This document shows positions 20,565 to 33,934 of a DNA stretch of 49,788 bases, one piece after another (positions within the stretch are counted from its first letter, which is position 1; every line of letters starts with the position of its first letter). The position numbers and the translations under genes are program-made. This DNA is from Mycoemilia scoparia (lineage: Eukaryota > Kickxellomycota > Kickxellomycetes > Kickxellales > Kickxellaceae), in the NCBI GenBank assembly GCA_027575805.1, contig JANBPU010000117.1:1-49788 (forward strand), given 5' to 3'. The notes beneath the pieces were generated by a model. The model worked only from the letters and a program-made list of their open reading frames with translations. It did not search any database and had not been told where the DNA came from.

Positions 20565-22986
20565 TTAGTTATTGCTAAATGTTAATGGATCAATTTCAAA
20601 TCCAAGTGCATCTTCAATTTGTTTTTTAAAACTCTTATAGTTGTTGTTGCCAGCCCCACCATCAATATCAACAATCTCTGTAGAGGTATCTTTACAAGAC
20701 ATGATGCTTTCACAAAGCTTTATCATAAACTCCATTAATGGTATAGCTACGCCAACACTAGAAGCACCATTTTTCTGTCTAATCTTGTAATGAATGGAAG
20801 CATAGACAAGTTTAGCATAATGCTTAAAATGGTGATTTGGTAAGCACGTCAAATCCAATAAATCTTTATTTTTGGTAAAAGGCGTTGGGTCATCAATAAT
20901 ATCATAATCCAGTAGCAAATATTTGTTACAAATGCGATGATATTCTAGACTCAGCGTTTCTTTATAATTTCTACTATCGGATTTTACCTCCGAATATATG
21001 TGTTCAACAAATTTCCACAATACCAAGGTTCTCATGCCTTCTGCTATGCCCTGGTACCAATGCAGCTCATACAGTTGTTTTGAAGCTTGCTTAAACGCAT
21101 CATTAACAGCCGATTGAGAACTGGTATCTTCTGAGCTTTGTTCTTGTGAACCAATGATATCTTGCAAAAGAGTGGGTTCATATATGATGTTTGAAAACAT
21201 GGTTTCAAAGAACTTGAGCTTGAATTTTGCATTTTCCATGGTAGTCGTTCTATCATTGGGATGCGGATACTCGACGTCTGGCAAGTAATTGGGCCGGAAA
21301 ACATAATAATACACAGCTCTACCAAACATTTTGAACAAAAGATCTATGTCTTTGAACTTGATATTTGAATGTAAAATGTTTTTGAAATCATTTCCTTCTT
21401 GTTTGATCCTGATAATTGGTAAACACATCACTATACAGGGAATTCTGGTATTGCTGAGTCCGTTGTGAATATACTGGAATGCATGTCTATCTAGATCATC
21501 TTGTTGGTAAAATCCCATGTAAATCATCATCCGAGTCTTTTTTGTACCTTCAGAAACCACTTTATATTTTATAATGTTTTTACCCCAAACCAAATGCTCT
21601 GGTGACGTATCGATGCTGAGATTGGATTTGGTGAACTTCTCAAACAATCTGAGGACCGTGGAAATGGCATTTTTTAATATATAACTTTGGCATTGAATGG
21701 TACTTGCCAATTCATAATTATTGCTGTACTGGAACATGTTTAATAGAAAGGTAAAGTTCCAAGGATTCATCATTGGTGGGGGCAAAATGCTGTTGGAAGG
21801 GTTTGCGTATGTTGCTGGATAATAACGTTTGGCAAGCAGGGTCATTATATCCATCAGCTTTTTATACTCTGGCGTAATGGCCTGAATCATCGAGTCGACT
21901 TCATTCATAAATTCATTTCGATTTGGAAGAAGATTGTAGTCCAGCATAAAATCAAAATGATCTTTATAGCCAAAACATCTCTATTATAAAAGTACACACA
22001 CAACATTTGAATTTTTCATTATAAGCTAGTATGTGAATTTGGACTGGTCGCTAGTGTTGTTATTGTTACTTACGTTTGAACGAAAATTTAAATCGGCTAC
22101 AATCTTTATGTAGTCAATGTACCTTATCTGATTATTTATTTCCATCCAAGCCTCCTTTCTGATAAACATATTGTCGGTGTGTAAAATATTATTGTAAAGG
22201 GCTTTGCGTAAATCAACTATACATATAAATAGGTATATATTGTAGCGTATATATACTAAAGTAATGAATTTCATGTCATATTAATACCAGCTCAATTTAA
22301 TTGATATTTCTACTACTTGCCTGCTTCTTTTGTAAATGCAATTTTTTCAAGCTGCTCTTCAATCTCTTTATCAGTCAAAAAGTAACTTGAAGTATTTGTA
22401 CTCCCCTTTAACTTTATGTTGTAGAGACCAAACATTTTCAAGAACACCTTAGCTTTCTTCTCTGGGAGACATTGTTTTTGTTCTTTTTGGTCGTTTTCAA
22501 GAAAATAGAGAAAGTCCTGGATCCCCCATATACCCGCCTTTTGGGCTTCGCCAACATAAATAGTATGCTATCACATCACATAAAGAGGATAATGTCAATT
22601 ATAATACCCAGTTTTGGACACATCTTCATGATCTAGAAAATATAGACGTTTGTTCCCTGTTAAATACTTACCAAAATTTCCATACTAACGCTATGAAAAT
22701 ACTGTCTAACACCTTTGCTAGGATGTATGATAGACATTAGACTTGTCGCATTCTTTAAAGCCTCGACCATTTCAATCTTGGTTCTGTAGTTATCGTAGTT
22801 AGGACCAATTATATCTGTGATACTAACATCATTAATAGCTGCACTCTGGAGGCTAAATCCCAAAACATAGTCAATGAATTCACTGGGTTTGCGTAGGTTG
22901 TGTAAGCTGGTGAATGAAATTTCGGCACCTGTTGATTCTAGGTAGTGTATTGGGAACGAGACGTCCTCTATAAAGGTTCTACTCAT
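20565..22986 (-). CDS. M3-family pseudopeptidase paralogue 2 (706 aa)
   Basis: Exons 22986-22672, 22567-22321, 22216-22074 and 21980-20565 join in phase, with intron positions matching paralogue 1. Shared landmarks in order are FIDYVLGFSLQS, the segment NATSLMSIIHPS, KVFLKMFGLYNIKL, RKEAWMEINNQIRYIDYIKI, FDFMLDYNLLPNRNEFMNEV and PWNFTFLLNMF. The M3 active-site helix is present but reads LLFKMFGRAVYY, so HExxH has become KMFGR (residues 452-456). The C-terminal region that carries substrate-binding tyrosines in active M3 enzymes reads HFKHYAKLVYASIHYKI here. Intron 2 has a textbook GC donor (AG then GCAAGT at 22320). Tandem with paralogue 1 on the same strand. Function is unknown; a non-catalytic peptide- or protein-binding role is an inference from the retained fold. 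Confidence 0.78.
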
Positions 22987-23656
22987 TGTTGTTGTTGTAA
23001 TCGTTGTCGTTGTCGTTGCCGGTGATATTACTTGTAAAAGTTTATTCTTGCTTAAATAAGGAATTTTACAGACATGATAGTAAGAAATGTAATAAAAAAT
23101 GTGGAATACTTTCTTATTTATATACAGCTATTTGTTTCAATGTGTTTAGGTGTCAAGGAAATAGGATAAGGGTTCTGATGTTTATACAGTGTAGAGGGAT
23201 GGAGGCCCTATAGTAACTTTATAAAGATAGGTACAAATTATAATAGTAGAAGTTTGAATTCTTTGATATTAATATCATAAAGAGCCATTAATGTATGAAG
23301 TTCAGAGTTGTAACCAAAGAGCTCCTTCAAACGACAGGTATGTACATATGATATATGTTTTAAAAGAATAGCTTCATTCTAATCGCAATGTGAAAAAATA
23401 TAAAGGTAAAAACATATTAATTTTATAGTATCCACAGTCAGAAGTTGTCAACTTCATCGAGACATTAGCTGTGTGGCTCAGCAATCCTCTTTTTATTGAC
23501 ACGCACTTATATGTACTGCATTCAAAGTGTCCATTTATAATTTCAAAAATTAAAAATACATTTGATTGTTTGTTAAAAATTCTAAAAAAACAGAAAGAAA
23601 AATGGAAAAAATATATTTACTTTTTTAATTAAAAAAACAAATCACCTTCCAAGTTA
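22987..23656. other. Leader of paralogue 2 and 3' flank of SEC1
   Basis: The leader begins with a GTT/GTC trinucleotide-rich run (22987-23018). The rest is AT-rich with no exon I can support. Confidence 0.55.
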
Positions 23657-26600
23657 TCATAGCAAAGAATCGTCATATGAATTACTTCTGCCCACTACTC
23701 TACTTCTACTAGCCACTTGTCTATATCTATCCCCACTATTACCACCACCACTGCTGCTACTTACAAGACTCGGTCTATTTCTCATATTCTGCGCTCTGGA
23801 CATAATAACCGACCTAGGAATTACATTTTTTGGCAAATATGGTGTGATCGGGTCAAATACAATTCCAGCTGGAGCTCCATATCCAAGCTGATAACAACTA
23901 TTAGACATATTGACTTGTCTGCCACCCAAAACTACAGGATTATCACGAAGAATAGCCAACTCATTGAGATATCTTGATGGGGTTAGGATATGTGTTGAGC
24001 CCACTAGGACTTCACAGTTATGTTGTTTTCTAAGTTCATAGGCAGTGCGTACTTCTGACATTGTGATTCCACCAATTACAAAAAGAATGACTCTGGGATG
24101 AGACTTTGGGATTTCTTTGGGTGCTGTAGTGTCAGAAGATTCTTTGGGATCTGGTGATGCTGATGTGGATCCGGAAACTGTGGAAAACCAACTTATTAAT
24201 CCCCCTCCTCCTCCTCCAGAATTTGTCTTGCTTTGATCTGTTGTGGTAGTATTAGCAGCAGCAGCAGCATTGGTAGTACTATTTGCAGTAGTTGGGGTGG
24301 TTAAGGTCTGGAAAAACTCTGATGCAGGAGTTTTACCAGAAATCATGGACATAAAACTGCCAACCACACTGCTAGGTGGACTCTTTATATCTTCATTGAC
24401 ATTGGTATTGTCGCCACTACTGTTGTGACTATTGCTTGAACGACTACTGGATTCTGAATATCTTTCAGAACTGGGCTCCATGGGTGGGAATAGTTGAGCA
24501 TTCAATTTCCCTAACAACGAATGATGCAAAATAGATTTGATCGAAGGTTTATATCGACTAAGTTCATAAACAACCTCGCCATCCTCATTACCATCGTCGT
24601 CGTCGTCATCACTTTCAGTAAACAAACTAACAATATTCGAAAAGGTAAAGGCACTGCCACCCTGATCACCATCATTGTTATTTTTGTTGTTCCGAATCTC
24701 ATAAAGAACTTGTGAAATATAACTCCTTCTCATCATGAATTTTAGATTACGCAGTGCCATAAGTCCATTGATATCAATCAATTTCTTTATAGCTTTGAGT
24801 TCTATGATTAGCTGTTCCTTAGAAACGCTTCCAGGATCCTTGAGTTTAAGTGCCCCACCTTGGAGTGAAATCATTGATTCATCTGATGACGAAACTTCTC
24901 CTCCATTACCGTCGGGATGTTTACCAGCCTTTCTTTTTTCCTTGAGTCGTTTAATGAATCCACGGATATCAAAAATTTTGAGATTATCCACATCGAACTC
25001 ATATTCGTAAATAAGTTCCATGATTTTTTCTTGAGGTACCTGATGAACCAGCATGTATATCATCAAAAGTCGTATGGCGTTTTGATTGATAGTTACAAGG
25101 TCAAGAATTTCAAGTTTAATATGTCGGACTAGTGTGACAAAGTTTTGGTCCTTGGTGCTTGGTATTTTATCGAGCTTTTTCATCGACTTCCGGATGGCTT
25201 TTACTGTAGCGGGTTTAAGTTGCCTAAGATGGGATAGCGTTTTCCGAATATCTTCAAGAGCAGTTTCTTTGGTATAGGGCTCAAAACTTCCGGTTTCACC
25301 CATGACTAGGTTTTGCTCGATTCTGGCTATTTCGTTTAGTTTTAGCTTTTTGTACATTTTTAGACAGGTTTGGACTAGACTGACATGGAGCGAGAATAAT
25401 CTTTTCTTGGAATGGAGTTCTTCAATTTTGTTTACTAGTTTTTGTAACTGTCTTCCGCCTCTTCTTTTGCCACTATGAATTATCGTAGTAAATAAAACAA
25501 AACATTCACGGTTATAGTTATATTTTGATTTACATTTACACTTTGATTCGGGTAAATATTTTTTTGCAATATCATTAAGCTGAGATAAAAGAGATAAAGT
25601 TGGGAGAACACTTACGCTTCAAAATCAACCAATTCAGGATTATCATCCATGAATTTATTGAACTCTTTAGTGATAAGCGGGTGGGCATCGCAGATATGTA
25701 ACTTTCCATATTTTTTCCAGATTGGGTCATGGTATTTAATTTTATTTTTGCGAGCTTTTCCATCATGGTTCATATATCTATAGATATATATTTATACACA
25801 ACGACATTAGCAAAATAAATATACAACAATGTATACATGCTTTAAACTTGATATTTGCAAATAATGTATTGCTCCTATTTGTTAAGGGTGGGGTAGGGAG
25901 TACTTACATGAATTCGTTTTCATCATTAATGTCCAATAAATCATATACCATGGCCTGATATGTAAACTCGTGAAGTACTGGAGCCAAGGGATCCACACTG
26001 CGATCAACAATAATCAATTCGCTTTGATATTCTTTGGCTTTTGGCGACTATTTGAATCAAAACAAACAAGCAGCAACAAATCATAAACAACCCCAAATGG
26101 TATTAGATATACTTTTAGCCCATGCAAGTCAATTCACAAAACCAACCACCTCCCAGGATAATGTAAAACAACAAATTGATAATACACTTACATTTAGTAC
26201 AGATGTTGTAACTTTTCTTCGTTCTTCAAGTTCATCAGCCACAAATTGTGAAAGCCGATGAGCTCGACACGCCGGAACCACAGACTTATCTGGGGCAAAA
26301 TATCTGACACTGGGTAACACCTTCAAAAGTTCAAAAAAGTTTGCAATTTTTTTTGAAATAAATTGAAGCTCAACATTCTTGAATCCACCATCCCCATTAT
26401 TGTTGCCCCTGGATATCGCTGTTGATGATGATGATGATGATGCCATATGAGGAGAATACATTCGATACATTGGACAATTTCCAAGTCGAGTTATAAACAC
26501 TTTTTGCTCAAACGTTTCAAATTCAACTTGCAATTGCATCACAGCTCTGATGTTTCTACTAACTTGTTCATTTCTGCCCAGATACTTCAACAATCCCAGA

Positions 26601-27070
26601 GAAACTGCTGATGTGAAAAACACATAGGCACTACGAAAGTACTTGCCATGTGGGTTGCCCGAGGCTGTGGTGGTCGGGTCTACGGAGAAATCTTTTATTA
26701 GGTCATTGACAGATTCAAATGATGGGGTGAGAAAGTAAATGGCATCGATGTCTTGATACTCTTTGGCGCTCTTGATTTGTAGGTACGGTTTTTTGATGTT
26801 TAGTTTGTCAAGATTTCGAGTATTTAGGTTCTCTGCCAGAATATGAGCACTTCTGTGGTCTAATACTAAGGCTTTATATTTGGTTTCGTATCTGAGGCTT
26901 TTAAATCCATTTAGAATATCTATACAATTATAAAAAGTAAGTCGTGTTTAGTAATGCTGTAGTTGGTAGGTTTTTTGTAGTATTGCTATTATTAATAATG
27001 TTGTCAGCTAGTCACCTTGTCTCCGTAGTCTAGGAATTGATATTCCTTCATCTTCTTTATCATTAGCCAT
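23657..27070 (-). CDS. sec1: Sec1/Munc18 (SM) protein with extended C-terminus
   Basis: SM proteins clasp syntaxin/SNARE bundles to promote membrane fusion; the Sec1 branch acts in exocytosis at the plasma membrane. Five exons (27070-27016, 26919-26192, 26047-25908, 25777-25616, 25472-23657) join in phase to 966 aa. Family landmarks are clear: [12 protein letters not shown], then [11 protein letters not shown] with [49 protein letters not shown], the conserved [11 protein letters not shown], and near the end [21 protein letters not shown]. The protein is about 240 aa longer than a typical Sec1. The extra length comes from low-complexity insertions in the last third (Asp run, Ser/Asn and Gly/Thr stretches) and a Ser/Arg-rich tail of about 100 residues. 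All introns use GT donors. The Sec1 rather than Sly1 or Vps33 assignment rests on these motifs. Confidence 0.9.
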
Positions 27071-28301
27071 TAATCTGGTGAGTATGTATGTATGTATATA
27101 TGTATATATATACGTGTGCGTATGTGTTTGTATTTATGTACGAATATCTTTAATATTTAGTTGCTATTATATTGCTTTGTTAACTGTATACAAGTAGAGG
27201 CTTAGGTTTTAAAAAGCCTAGAGCTTTTTAAGCAAGGTGGAGAAAAGTCAAGGAAAATAAATATATATATATAAAATACTATATTATGCAAAAAAAAAAG
27301 TATATAAAATACACATAGAAGGGCGTTTAAAAGGGGTAATTGTGGTATAAAAGTGTGATGGCGTGGTCATATAGTTGCAATCAAAGACTATCTAAATGTG
27401 TGTTGTAATGGAGTTAGATTTGTATCAATATAAAAGCCAAGAAAAATCAAAAATTTAAAAACACTTATGACCCGGGCACACACAGCAAATTTCAAAATCA
27501 AAAAGCAGCCATATCAAGCAGATTTCATATTATAATGGCAGATAGTTAGAGTCAACATACACACAGGTTTTCATTGTTATTATTAATATTATTATTAAAG
27601 AATTTTTGATTGAGACTTGATTGTGGCTAACGTATTCTTTGACAAGACAAACCTTGGCTTATTATAAATGGTAGTATAGATGCGTTGTCAAAGCTCTCCA
27701 TTGCTTGCTTGCTTGCTCATTCACACACAAAATCAAAACAGGAAACAGGAGCATTAAAGATTTTGGAGTGGATATCAACCAACCAATCAAATACATTCAG
27801 GTATCTAGTAATTCCTGTGGTATTTCGTAAAGAAGTTGAGGATCCAAGCAAAATGACGCGCATAACAAATTATTCTGTGTTCGCATTATTAGTCGGCATA
27901 AAATAAGCCATTCCCAAAAGTGACTATAATATGGCTGGCACTCTATTCAAAAGCTGTTATCAGTATAGTATATATGCCTTTTTTGACACAATAAAGCCCT
28001 GTAACAACTGAACAGCAGCGCATAATACTACTGTTTCAGTGAACTAAAGCTAAATTAGACTACTACTACTACTACTGTTAGACATTAAAAGCAGTCACAC
28101 CTAATTTTATCCCATAAGCCTAAGTTTCTAAACAATAGTTCCTTTTGTGTATATCTGTTTCTATTTGCCTTGTCTGTTGTTAGAAGCCTGTCTCCCCTTG
28201 ATTAATAGTCTCATTTCGTTTACAATTACATACACACAAACGCATTTACCCTGCAAATCTCATATGAATATACACACATATACACATAGAAGTGAATAAA
28301 A
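27071..28301. other. Divergent intergenic region between SEC1 and the Derlin gene
   Basis: About 1.2 kb of AT-rich DNA. A small frame at 27685-27906 begins with TTG and is unsupported. It contains simple TG/TA-rich tracts near 27080-27130, an ACT run near 28060, and an A/C-rich leader before the ATG at 28302. Confidence 0.55.
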
Positions 28302-29657
28302 ATGGCCACACAGATAGAGCAATGGTATTTTGATACCCCAGTAGTTACTCGCTACTTCATGACCATCACAGCCCTAATAACCTTGGCTGTTCAGTTCGAA
28401 TGGATATCTTGGCTTCAACTTTACTTTGACTACGATTTAGCATTTTATCAGGGCCAATACTGGAGAATGCTGACCACGTTTATGTACTTTGGCGATGTCT
28501 CGATTGATTGGGCTATGGATATGTACTTTTTGTAAGTGGCTCCCACACATCCATACATGGAGATATTACTTTATACTGATGGTGGCTAATAAACAAGAAT
28601 GTATTGTGCTTTGCTGTTGCCTATAACTATTTGGATGGCCATTTATAAACAGCATACAGTTTATGGCTGAGCTCGAAAGAGGAAGATATCATAACCGTCC
28701 TGCCGATTTTATGTGGTTGATAGTAATTAGCGGATTGCTTTTGATAGTAAGTTCAGACCCACATAGCACACAATACTCATTACATTAAACAAAGTATGAT
28801 GGCCACTTGATTCCTATAGAGCTCTAACTTTGTTTTTAAATTACTAATTTTGCTATAATAGCTGTTTGCGGGATTTTATGACATGACCCTCTTATCATCA
28901 CCACTGAGTTTTTCGCTGACATATCTATGGTCTAGACTGAATCCTCATACCATGGTCAGCTTCTTTTTCCTTTTTACAATACCCGCATCATACCTTCCAT
29001 GGACAATTTTGGCATTCTCTTCTATACTTGGGAGTCGACTTCCGGTCGACTATATGTTCGGCATGCTTGCCGGCCATTTGCTTTGGTTCTTTGACGATGA
29101 ATGGCCAAGACACCCTGAAAGTGGCGGCGCTCGCATACTCAAGGCACCAATTGTTCTGTAAGTAGCTTGCTCCAAACAGTGCACATAAGCTTTAAGAAAT
29201 TTGTTGTTAGCTGATAACAACATACTTGTTTATGTATTTTATTAATCGATATAGATGCCGGCTATTTGGTCAGGCCGTTCAAGATTCCTTTGAGGCACAA
29301 GAAATCCAGAACACTGAACCTCAGCAAGCACAGCAGAACCAACAAATACAAGAAACTGGCCAGTATATCAGCAGCAATTCCGATACACAGACTGCATTGC
29401 CAACAAACCAAGCTTTAAGCTCCAGTGCACAATCTGGGGAAACTGACAAAAAGGCCCTAGAAAAACCAGCAAAAGAATCATTACAAACACCAACATCCAC
29501 CTCATACTCAGCCGAGAAAAGCGATGTTTCACCCTCTGAAGTGCTGCTTGATAATTCTACAAGAAATGAGAAAGAAAAGGCGCTAGTGGACGAGAAGTAT
29601 CCAGGCCTTTCTCGTAGAGAACCACACGTTTTCGACAATACTGGAGAAGACTACTAG
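28302..29657 (+). CDS. Derlin (ER-associated degradation, rhomboid pseudoprotease)
   Basis: Derlins are polytopic ER membrane proteins that help retrotranslocate misfolded proteins for proteasomal degradation. Exons 28302-28531, 28653-28746, 28862-29157 and 29255-29657 join in phase to 340 aa. The N-terminus WYFDTPVVTRYFMT and the WR motif in GQYWRMLTTFMYFG are diagnostic. Exon 2 has the ER..ADFMW stretch, and the second diagnostic motif (GxxxG type) appears as MFGMLAGHLLWFFDDEWP. There are about six hydrophobic segments. The last 120 residues are a polar, Gln/Ser/Glu-rich cytosolic tail, longer than in yeast Der1. All introns start GTAAGT. Confident at family level; Derlin-1 versus Dfm1-like is not resolved. 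Confidence 0.9.
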
Positions 29658-30841
29658 ACTCAGCAACCCATGAACCCTTATCACAGACATTATTCACCTT
29701 GCAGTTCACAACATGCATAACATTACTCAATCTGTGCCACAACGCCACCACCACTAATTTGTTAGTACTGCTGCTGTTACTATCTGGACTGTTATTTGCT
29801 TTGGGGTTCAGTGCTGCAGCGGTATGTACAAACAGAATAGCTTGTTGGCTATGATCAAGCACACCATCCATCTATCAAATGTACATTTACATTATTATTG
29901 TTGTTACTATTGCTATTATTATTGTTCAATAAAAATCCAAGTATAAGCATACATCCCGATCAATATCACCAGTACCACCCATTATTCATGCATTTTTATA
30001 TGGGTAGTTATTTTTGTTGGGTGACTCTATTTGATAATCAACTGTGACTGCTCCTATAATCATTGGCAGCCACCAAAAGGCACCCTTCAAAAATTACCAG
30101 CCATAGTTAAAAATAATCTTTGAATTGAGCCATAGGCTTGGTGCGACTAGATGTATGAACTGGATCAACCATTAAATGACAATTATTCAAAGAGAATCAA
30201 GAATTATTGCCTCACCTGACACACAAGCGAGGATGATTGAGCTATTTGTTACACCTACTCCTGACACACAAGTGAGCGTGAGAACAAAGCAATAATAAAC
30301 CCATAATCTTCTCTTGACCCATTGTAAAAGAGGCAAATTTGGCGTTTCTCTAACTGCTGAGCAACAGACTTAACTACTATATATTTCTGTCTGTTGTTTT
30401 TTGTCTAAATGTACGTAGATTATTATATAAATTGAACAGAATACTATTCTTGTAAACCCCCTTTCCTTTCCCGTTATTTTTAGCTTGTGTAATTATTTTC
30501 CAGACAAACCGAGAGTGTTAGTGTGAGTGAGCACAGGAACAACACCAAAGTGGCACTAGACTTATTAAGGTATACATCACAAGCTACAAGACAAAGAGGC
30601 GTATATTCGCAGTAGAGGGTATACTTGACCATATTATAAACAACACCAAATAAACAAGCAAGAAGGAACCATCTACTGTGTCTTGTTGGTAAACATACAG
30701 ATAAATCCCTGGATCATTTGATACCAGATACATCATCATTGCCATTGTCAGTATTATACAAAAACCGAGCTATTTCATCAAAGCCACTACTCAAACTGCC
30801 CATTAGCACTTGCTGGTATTGATAAGATAAAGGAAGGAAAC
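29658..30841. other. Intergenic region upstream of the RRM gene
   Basis: No supported gene. It holds a short direct repeat of CCTGACACACAAGYGAG (near 30216 and 30260) and a fragment resembling one MITE1 end (CACCCTTCAAAAATTACC near 30078). A long A/C-rich leader precedes the ATG at 30842. Confidence 0.5.
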
Positions 30842-32627
30842 ATGTTTAATCGTCCACTAACTGTATTCGAAAATACTAATCCATTTTCTGAGGAGTACAA
30901 CACCGATCCTTTTCAACGCTACTCTCAAACACCAACCAAAAGAAATAGTACCAATGGTGGTGGTGGTGGTGGTAGTGGTGTTTCTGCTTCTGCTGCCTGG
31001 AAATATAATGAACACTATAAGAATAATTCTAAAGCTCCAGTAGTAGACCCCTGGGACAACGAACCTACTATTCAGAATAACAATCGCAGTAAAGGTGTGG
31101 CAGATCCTTGGGATGATATTGAGGTTCAAGAAAATAAGCCCGGTTTTGTTGGCACCAATAGAAACAAACCTCAGTGGCCACAACAACAACAACATCAACA
31201 ACATCGACAGAATTATGAAAGACAACATTTAAACTTTGGTCAAAGAGACAATGAAAGAAGAAACAAGTATCCAGCATCATTTGATAGTGGAAATGATTAT
31301 GGACAACGAGGTGGAAATGATTTTAGCTATACATCTCCTCATCCTCCTCCTCACCATCATCACAATCACGATAATAATGGTGATGGGGGATTTAGAAGGT
31401 AAAAACCAAAAAGAATATTGAAAAAAGAGGGCATAATTTGATAAATGAACCCCTACTACAAACTGCCATATACTAATTAATTTTATTAAATATTGCTGGT
31501 GATAATGGTAATTGTTATTTTAAAGGAAAAGCCGCCAATTTCAAGAAAGAGTAAGCATTCACAGATTATACAAGCACGCTTAACAATGGCCAATAAACTC
31601 CAAGAATAAAGACTAAATACCACCACCACCACCACCATCAAAATCTCTTATCTATATATCTTGCTTATCATTATTTTGGTTGTATAGGAACCGCCAGAAC
31701 CTTCTAATGTGCTGGCTGTATTTGGACTCAATTTGGAGACCCAACAGATGGACCTTAAAAACTTCTTTAGTAAATATGGGCGTGTTTTGAAAGCCAATCT
31801 GCCTGGGCCCTTTGATCCTGTGACTAATGTAAGGCAACATATTTCAAACCCTTCACCCCAATTACACATATTAATGAGTAATGTTATAGAAACCAAGACA
31901 GCTTCATTTGTGGTTTTAATGTTGTATTGTGTAGATAAAGCTTCACCGTGGCTTTGGATTTGTTACTATGGATTCTTTGGAAACAGCCATTGAGGCCATC
32001 AAAGATGCACAAGGCAAGGAAATCAAAGGAAGAGCCATCCGTGTTGATTTTAGTGATAATAAATGTCCTGGTGGTGATGGCAGCACTAGTAGTGGTTCAC
32101 ATGACCGTGTAGGAAGCATGCATGACAATAGAGGCAGAGGAAGAAGAAGAGGCAGGGGCTTTGGACTAGCCCGAGGTGGCAGGTATTCCGACCACAATGG
32201 TGGTCGAGAAGATTTCCATCAGAATCGAAATAGCAGATCCAACAGATTTGAGCCATATCAGCCACGTCATGGCAATAATGAAAATAGAGGTGGTGGTACT
32301 GGTGGTGGTGGTGATAGAGCACTGCAACATTATGGATCGCCACCTATGAGAGAAAACAGAGGCTTCAATTCACATGACCAGCATAATCATAGACCATCAC
32401 CAAGATTTAGATCACTATCTCCTCGTGGTATAAGAAGAGGAGGGCATTCAGAAGGCTTAGCTAGACATGAGAATGGGTTTGGTGGTCATGGTATAAGAAG
32501 AGGTGGATTTCCAGAAAGTAGTCCATTTAGACATGAGAACAGATTTGGTGGTCGGGGTGGAGGAAGAGGTGGATGTACGCCTTCTTGGGAAAGAGGCCAT
32601 AGTAGTTTTGGACTTCCTCCTCCTTGA
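30842..32627 (+). CDS. Transformer-2-like RRM protein with RGG-type tail
   Basis: Exons 30842-31398, 31526-31550, 31688-31828 and 31935-32627 join in phase to 471 aa; exon 2 is a 25-nt microexon. A single RNA-recognition motif spans about residues 195-275. RNP2 is NVLAVFGLNLE and RNP1 is RGFGFVTM, followed by the GRAIRVDFS end. Spacing and sequence resemble the Tra2 splicing-regulator RRM. The N-terminal 185 residues are low complexity (Asn, Gln, Gly, His runs) with two WD/PWD motifs (VDPWDNE and ADPWDDIE) and no RS domain. The C-terminal 190 residues are Arg/Gly-rich with RGRGRRRGRG, a repeated GIRRGG element, and an SPRFRSLSPRG segment. Likely a nuclear RNA-binding, splicing-related protein. 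The Tra2-like label is by RRM similarity only. Confidence 0.8.
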
Positions 32628-33337
32628 ATTGAATAGGAATATTATCCCACCCATGCATACGGCTAGCTATTAACTAGGAGACTATTCACTGTGACTTTAT
32701 ACTACATGAAATTCTAAATATTATAGCTCAACTTACTAAACTAAGTAAAATATCTTTTTATTATTATAAATTATATACACTTTTATCTTTTTTCCCTTTT
32801 TCAATGTGCTTGAATCTTTCTTCCCATTACTTTTATATTTGAACCCCAAAAAAACCTTTGCTAACCTTATTACAAAAGTATTTATCATTAAAAACAATGA
32901 GATAGTAGTTTGAATGCCTAATATTCTTTACAATAATTTTGCTAATAATTACCCCGCACCCTAACAACATGTGTGTAGTCAAGTGTCGGTGCCTTACACC
33001 ACATTCTCTTAACAATCAATCAACAAAATATTTTTGTAAAAAGTTGTAACATCAAAGGAATTGATTAAATCAAACTAATAATTGGGTATATTTTTTACAA
33101 ATTTTGAAAACAAAATATAATTGATTACTTGTAAGAGAATAAAAACACGATTGTTAAAACACACCCAACCAATTTATTCATTCACTTGGCACTGAATAAC
33201 AAAAAAATGTTATATTCTAGGTATAAATATTCTTCAGAATTCCTTCAAAACGAGAAAAATTATCATCCCCTATTTCTCATCCACAAACAACTTTCCTCCT
33301 ATACGTCCCAAAAGCTTCCAAGATCAAGTTTATCAAC
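32628..33337. other. Spacer before the membrane-protein cluster
   Basis: AT-rich, no exon supported. It contains the TATA box of the 33338 gene (33222-33229). Confidence 0.55.
33222..33229 (+). promoter_or_regulatory. TATA box of membrane-protein gene 1
   Basis: TATAAATA lies 109-116 bp before the ATG at 33338. The second gene of the cluster has the same octamer at 34920-34927. Confidence 0.5.
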
Positions 33338-33934
33338 ATGATCATTTCACTGGCTAGTCTTCTGCCTATCATAAGCGGCATGCTCTATAACCCTGACGCC
33401 TGTCTCTTTTATATCCAAGTCAGTATCGCTGGCATTCTTATTATGTGGATATGGTATCTGGCACTCTTGTACTTGGGCTCTGACATGTTAGACGATTCAA
33501 AGTCACGGTGGGCTTTTCGTGATGCCTGGATTTTGGCTGATATTGCGCTAAGCTTCTGGATAACTAGAAATAGCGGTGGTAGTGGTAGTGGTGTTGAAAA
33601 ATTCTTTTCAGCTTTTGCCATTCTTCTTGTCAGCCTTTTAACCATTCAAAGATGGGGTGCAGCTGGTTTGCAGACAACAATTATTGTCACTATCATTGAA
33701 GTAATCTTGGGTGCAATGTTTTGGAATTTCCCCTTGATTTATGATGGTTTTATCTTTACCCTTAGTACAATCCAGATATTTGTCATCTATTTGGATTTTG
33801 GTTACAAAGGTAGAGTTTATCTCTGGTATGCGTATATGATGCCTCCTGCGATTTATGTGCTCAAAAACACGTTTTCTAGCGTTGTTTATGTGACCAAGAT
33901 GCTTGATTATCTTGGTAGTTCCGCAGTACAATGA
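33338..33934 (+). CDS. Tandem membrane-protein family, member 1 (198 aa)
   Basis: I do not recognise the family. This is a single-exon, ATG-started protein of 198 aa made almost entirely of hydrophobic segments, about five or six predicted membrane helices (for example VSIAGILIMWIWYLALLYLG and TIQIFVIYLDFGY). It carries the signature DAWILADIALSFWI, which lines up with DAFKLVDTVLAFWL and DAYRLADIGLSIWL in the next two genes and defines the family here. A Gly/Ser linker (GGSGSG) follows the signature. It is the most diverged of the three and lacks the NIMKR motif the other two share. No known transporter or enzyme signature is visible. Location in an intracellular or plasma membrane is inferred from hydrophobicity only. 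Confidence 0.7.
   Translation: MIISLASLLPIISGMLYNPDACLFYIQVSIAGILIMWIWYLALLYLGSDMLDDSKSRWAFRDAWILADIALSFWITRNSGGSGSGVEKFFSAFAILLVSLLTIQRWGAAGLQTTIIVTIIEVILGAMFWNFPLIYDGFIFTLSTIQIFVIYLDFGYKGRVYLWYAYMMPPAIYVLKNTFSSVVYVTKMLDYLGSSAVQ

Noticed and set aside
27685..27906. 73-codon open frame upstream of the Derlin gene
   Set aside because: It begins with TTG, has low-information sequence, and lies in the AT-rich divergent promoter region.
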